Source: Sphingobacterium pedocola (GTDB taxonomy: Bacteria > Bacteroidota > Bacteroidia > Sphingobacteriales > Sphingobacteriaceae). From it: a stretch of DNA of 64,000 bases. Each line of letters opens with the position of its first letter. Position 1 is the stretch's first letter. The position numbers and the translations under genes are program-made. The stretch spans positions 202,648 through 266,647 of the forward strand of contig NZ_MU158689.1 in the NCBI RefSeq assembly GCF_015209965.1, read 5' to 3'. Below are positions 63,102 to 64,000 of the stretch, one piece after another. The notes below the pieces were generated by a model. That model ran no database searches. It was not told where the DNA came from and saw nothing but the letters and a program-made list of their open reading frames with translations.

Positions 63102-64000
63102 ATGAAACTAATGATTAAGAAATACAGCGCAGCCTTATTGATCACCCTGATGCTGAGCGGATGCGAGAAATTCGTAGATATCCAACCCAAAGGACAGCTT
63201 ATCCCCACCACAGTAGAAGATTTTCGTGGTTTGCTGGATAACGTGCAATTTATGAACTTTACGGGGAGCCTAGGTGAGCTTGCAGCGGATGATATGTATT
63301 ATAATGATGCCCAATATCAAAATATAGGAAGTCCCTTCGAACGGAATACGTATATATGGAACCAAAATATCTACATGCCCCAGGATCAGGCGGTCGATTG
63401 GAATACGCCCTTTTCAAGGATCCACACCGTTAACGTAATTTTGGAAGGGCTTCCCAAAACCGATACAGGTACCCCATCGATGCGAAATACAATAGAAGGC
63501 GAAGCACTGTTTCAACGCGCGATAGCGCACTTTGAGGTGGTCAACCTGTATGCTAAAAATTATAACCCGGCTACTGCGGATACCGATCTGGGGATACCTA
63601 TTCGTCTTGCATCCGATGTTTTTGTGCGGTCTGTCCGCCCAAGTTTAGCCGAAACCTATACACAGATCTTAGCAGACTTACATACGGCCATCCCGTTGTT
63701 GCCCCGGAAAGCTATCGTAGCCACGCGAGGCTCCCAAGCTGCCGCGTACGGCATGCTGGCACGAATCCATCTCGATAGGAGCGATTACGCGCTAGCCTTA
63801 GAGAATGCATTGGCAGCACTAGCGATACAGCCCGATTTAATGGATTATAATGAACTCGATCCCGATGGTTGGCCTGTTTTTCCAGAGTTAAATGTAGAGA
63901 CCGTGTACTTTGCAACCGTACCCAATTTTGGATACAGTTTTAACTTTAGCTACCGTATCGGCAAGGCATTTTACGACAGTTACGCCGATAACGACCTCCG
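63102..64000 (+). CDS. SusD/RagB family lipoprotein (cut by the window end)
   Basis: The start codon is at 63102. Lipobox LSGC (LLITLMLSGCEKFVDIQPKG). The SusD N-terminal helices follow (TTVEDFRGLLDNVQFMNF, EGEALFQRAIAHFEVVNLYA) with a SQAAAYGMLARIHLDRSDYA repeat. The frame stays open for 299 codons to the window edge, so the C-terminus is not seen. It is the partner of the SusC 18 nt upstream, and of the same SusD subgroup as the gene at 13199 (both share a TVEDxxxLL start). Confidence 0.9.
   Translation, partial: MKLMIKKYSAALLITLMLSGCEKFVDIQPKGQLIPTTVEDFRGLLDNVQFMNFTGSLGELAADDMYYNDAQYQNIGSPFERNTYIWNQNIYMPQDQAVDWNTPFSRIHTVNVILEGLPKTDTGTPSMRNTIEGEALFQRAIAHFEVVNLYAKNYNPATADTDLGIPIRLASDVFVRSVRPSLAETYTQILADLHTAIPLLPRKAIVATRGSQAAAYGMLARIHLDRSDYALALENALAALAIQPDLMDYNELDPDGWPVFPELNVETVYFATVPNFGYSFNFSYRIGKAFYDSYADNDL

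Overview
The window looks like a chromosomal segment from a Bacteroidota, most likely Sphingobacteriaceae (Sphingobacterium/Pedobacter/Olivibacter type). Reasons: three SusC/SusD outer-membrane pairs, two complete ECF sigma - FecR anti-sigma - SusC - SusD trains, many lipoproteins, GH92/GH43/GH105/GH3 enzymes, DUF6520, DUF4302 and DUF4202 proteins, Bacteroidota-style AT-rich leaders, and TAnnTTTG-like -7 boxes. No tRNA, rRNA, CRISPR array or intact insertion sequence was seen.

Layout. (1) 1-9800 is an accessory, partly decayed region: a GNAT acetyltransferase, a secreted PKD-type protein with a truncated copy of part of itself, small secreted proteins, a 2H phosphoesterase, a class II Fic protein with a repeat-rich promoter, two gene remnants fused head to head at about 7645, an XRE regulator, and a strong candidate structured RNA at 9092-9206 followed by a 36-codon ORF. 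(2) 9829-16079 is a SusC-SusD-TlpA-like operon without its own sigma/anti-sigma pair. (3) 16141-20623 holds a DUF6520 protein and a short Crp-like regulator on the minus strand and, divergently, a 39-residue acidic peptide, a strong hairpin, an LpxL/HtrB-like acyltransferase homologue, a LytS-like histidine kinase and a LytTR response regulator. This resembles an agr-like peptide signalling operon and is the best candidate for an undescribed system. (4) 20699-23445 is a cassette of a small HTH protein, an opposing pure coiled-coil protein, a fibronectin type III protein, a DUF5675 protein and two tiny membrane proteins, one holin-like, separated by REP-like palindromes and duplicated leaders. 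(5) 23693-33018 is a sigma-FecR-SusC-SusD locus with a zinc metallohydrolase lipoprotein and a DUF4302 lipoprotein, which suggests use of a peptide or glycoprotein substrate. (6) 33373-33923 is a second scar of two truncated genes (ECF sigma and GH43). (7) 34272-36804 holds metabolic genes (cytidylyltransferase-like, aldose epimerase-like, fbp). (8) 37340-42679 holds hemicellulose/pectin enzymes (GH3, GH105, GH43) behind a LacI-type palindrome. (9) 42924-46324 is pstSCAB. (10) 46723-57177 holds a PDZ serine protease, GH92 mannosidase, EEP-family hydrolase, DUF4202 protein, SulP transporter, a double DUF1080 lipoprotein and a Tat-exported Gfo/Idh/MocA oxidoreductase. (11) 57314-64000 is a second sigma-FecR-SusC-SusD locus, cut off by the window end inside susD.

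How the genes work together: SusC/SusD pairs import oligomers through the outer membrane. The FecR/ECF pairs sense the loaded transporter and switch on their own locus, the glycosidases trim sugars in the periplasm, and the epimerase and fbp feed central metabolism. The LytTR locus appears to be a separate cell-cell or envelope signalling unit placed next to the lysis-like cassette.
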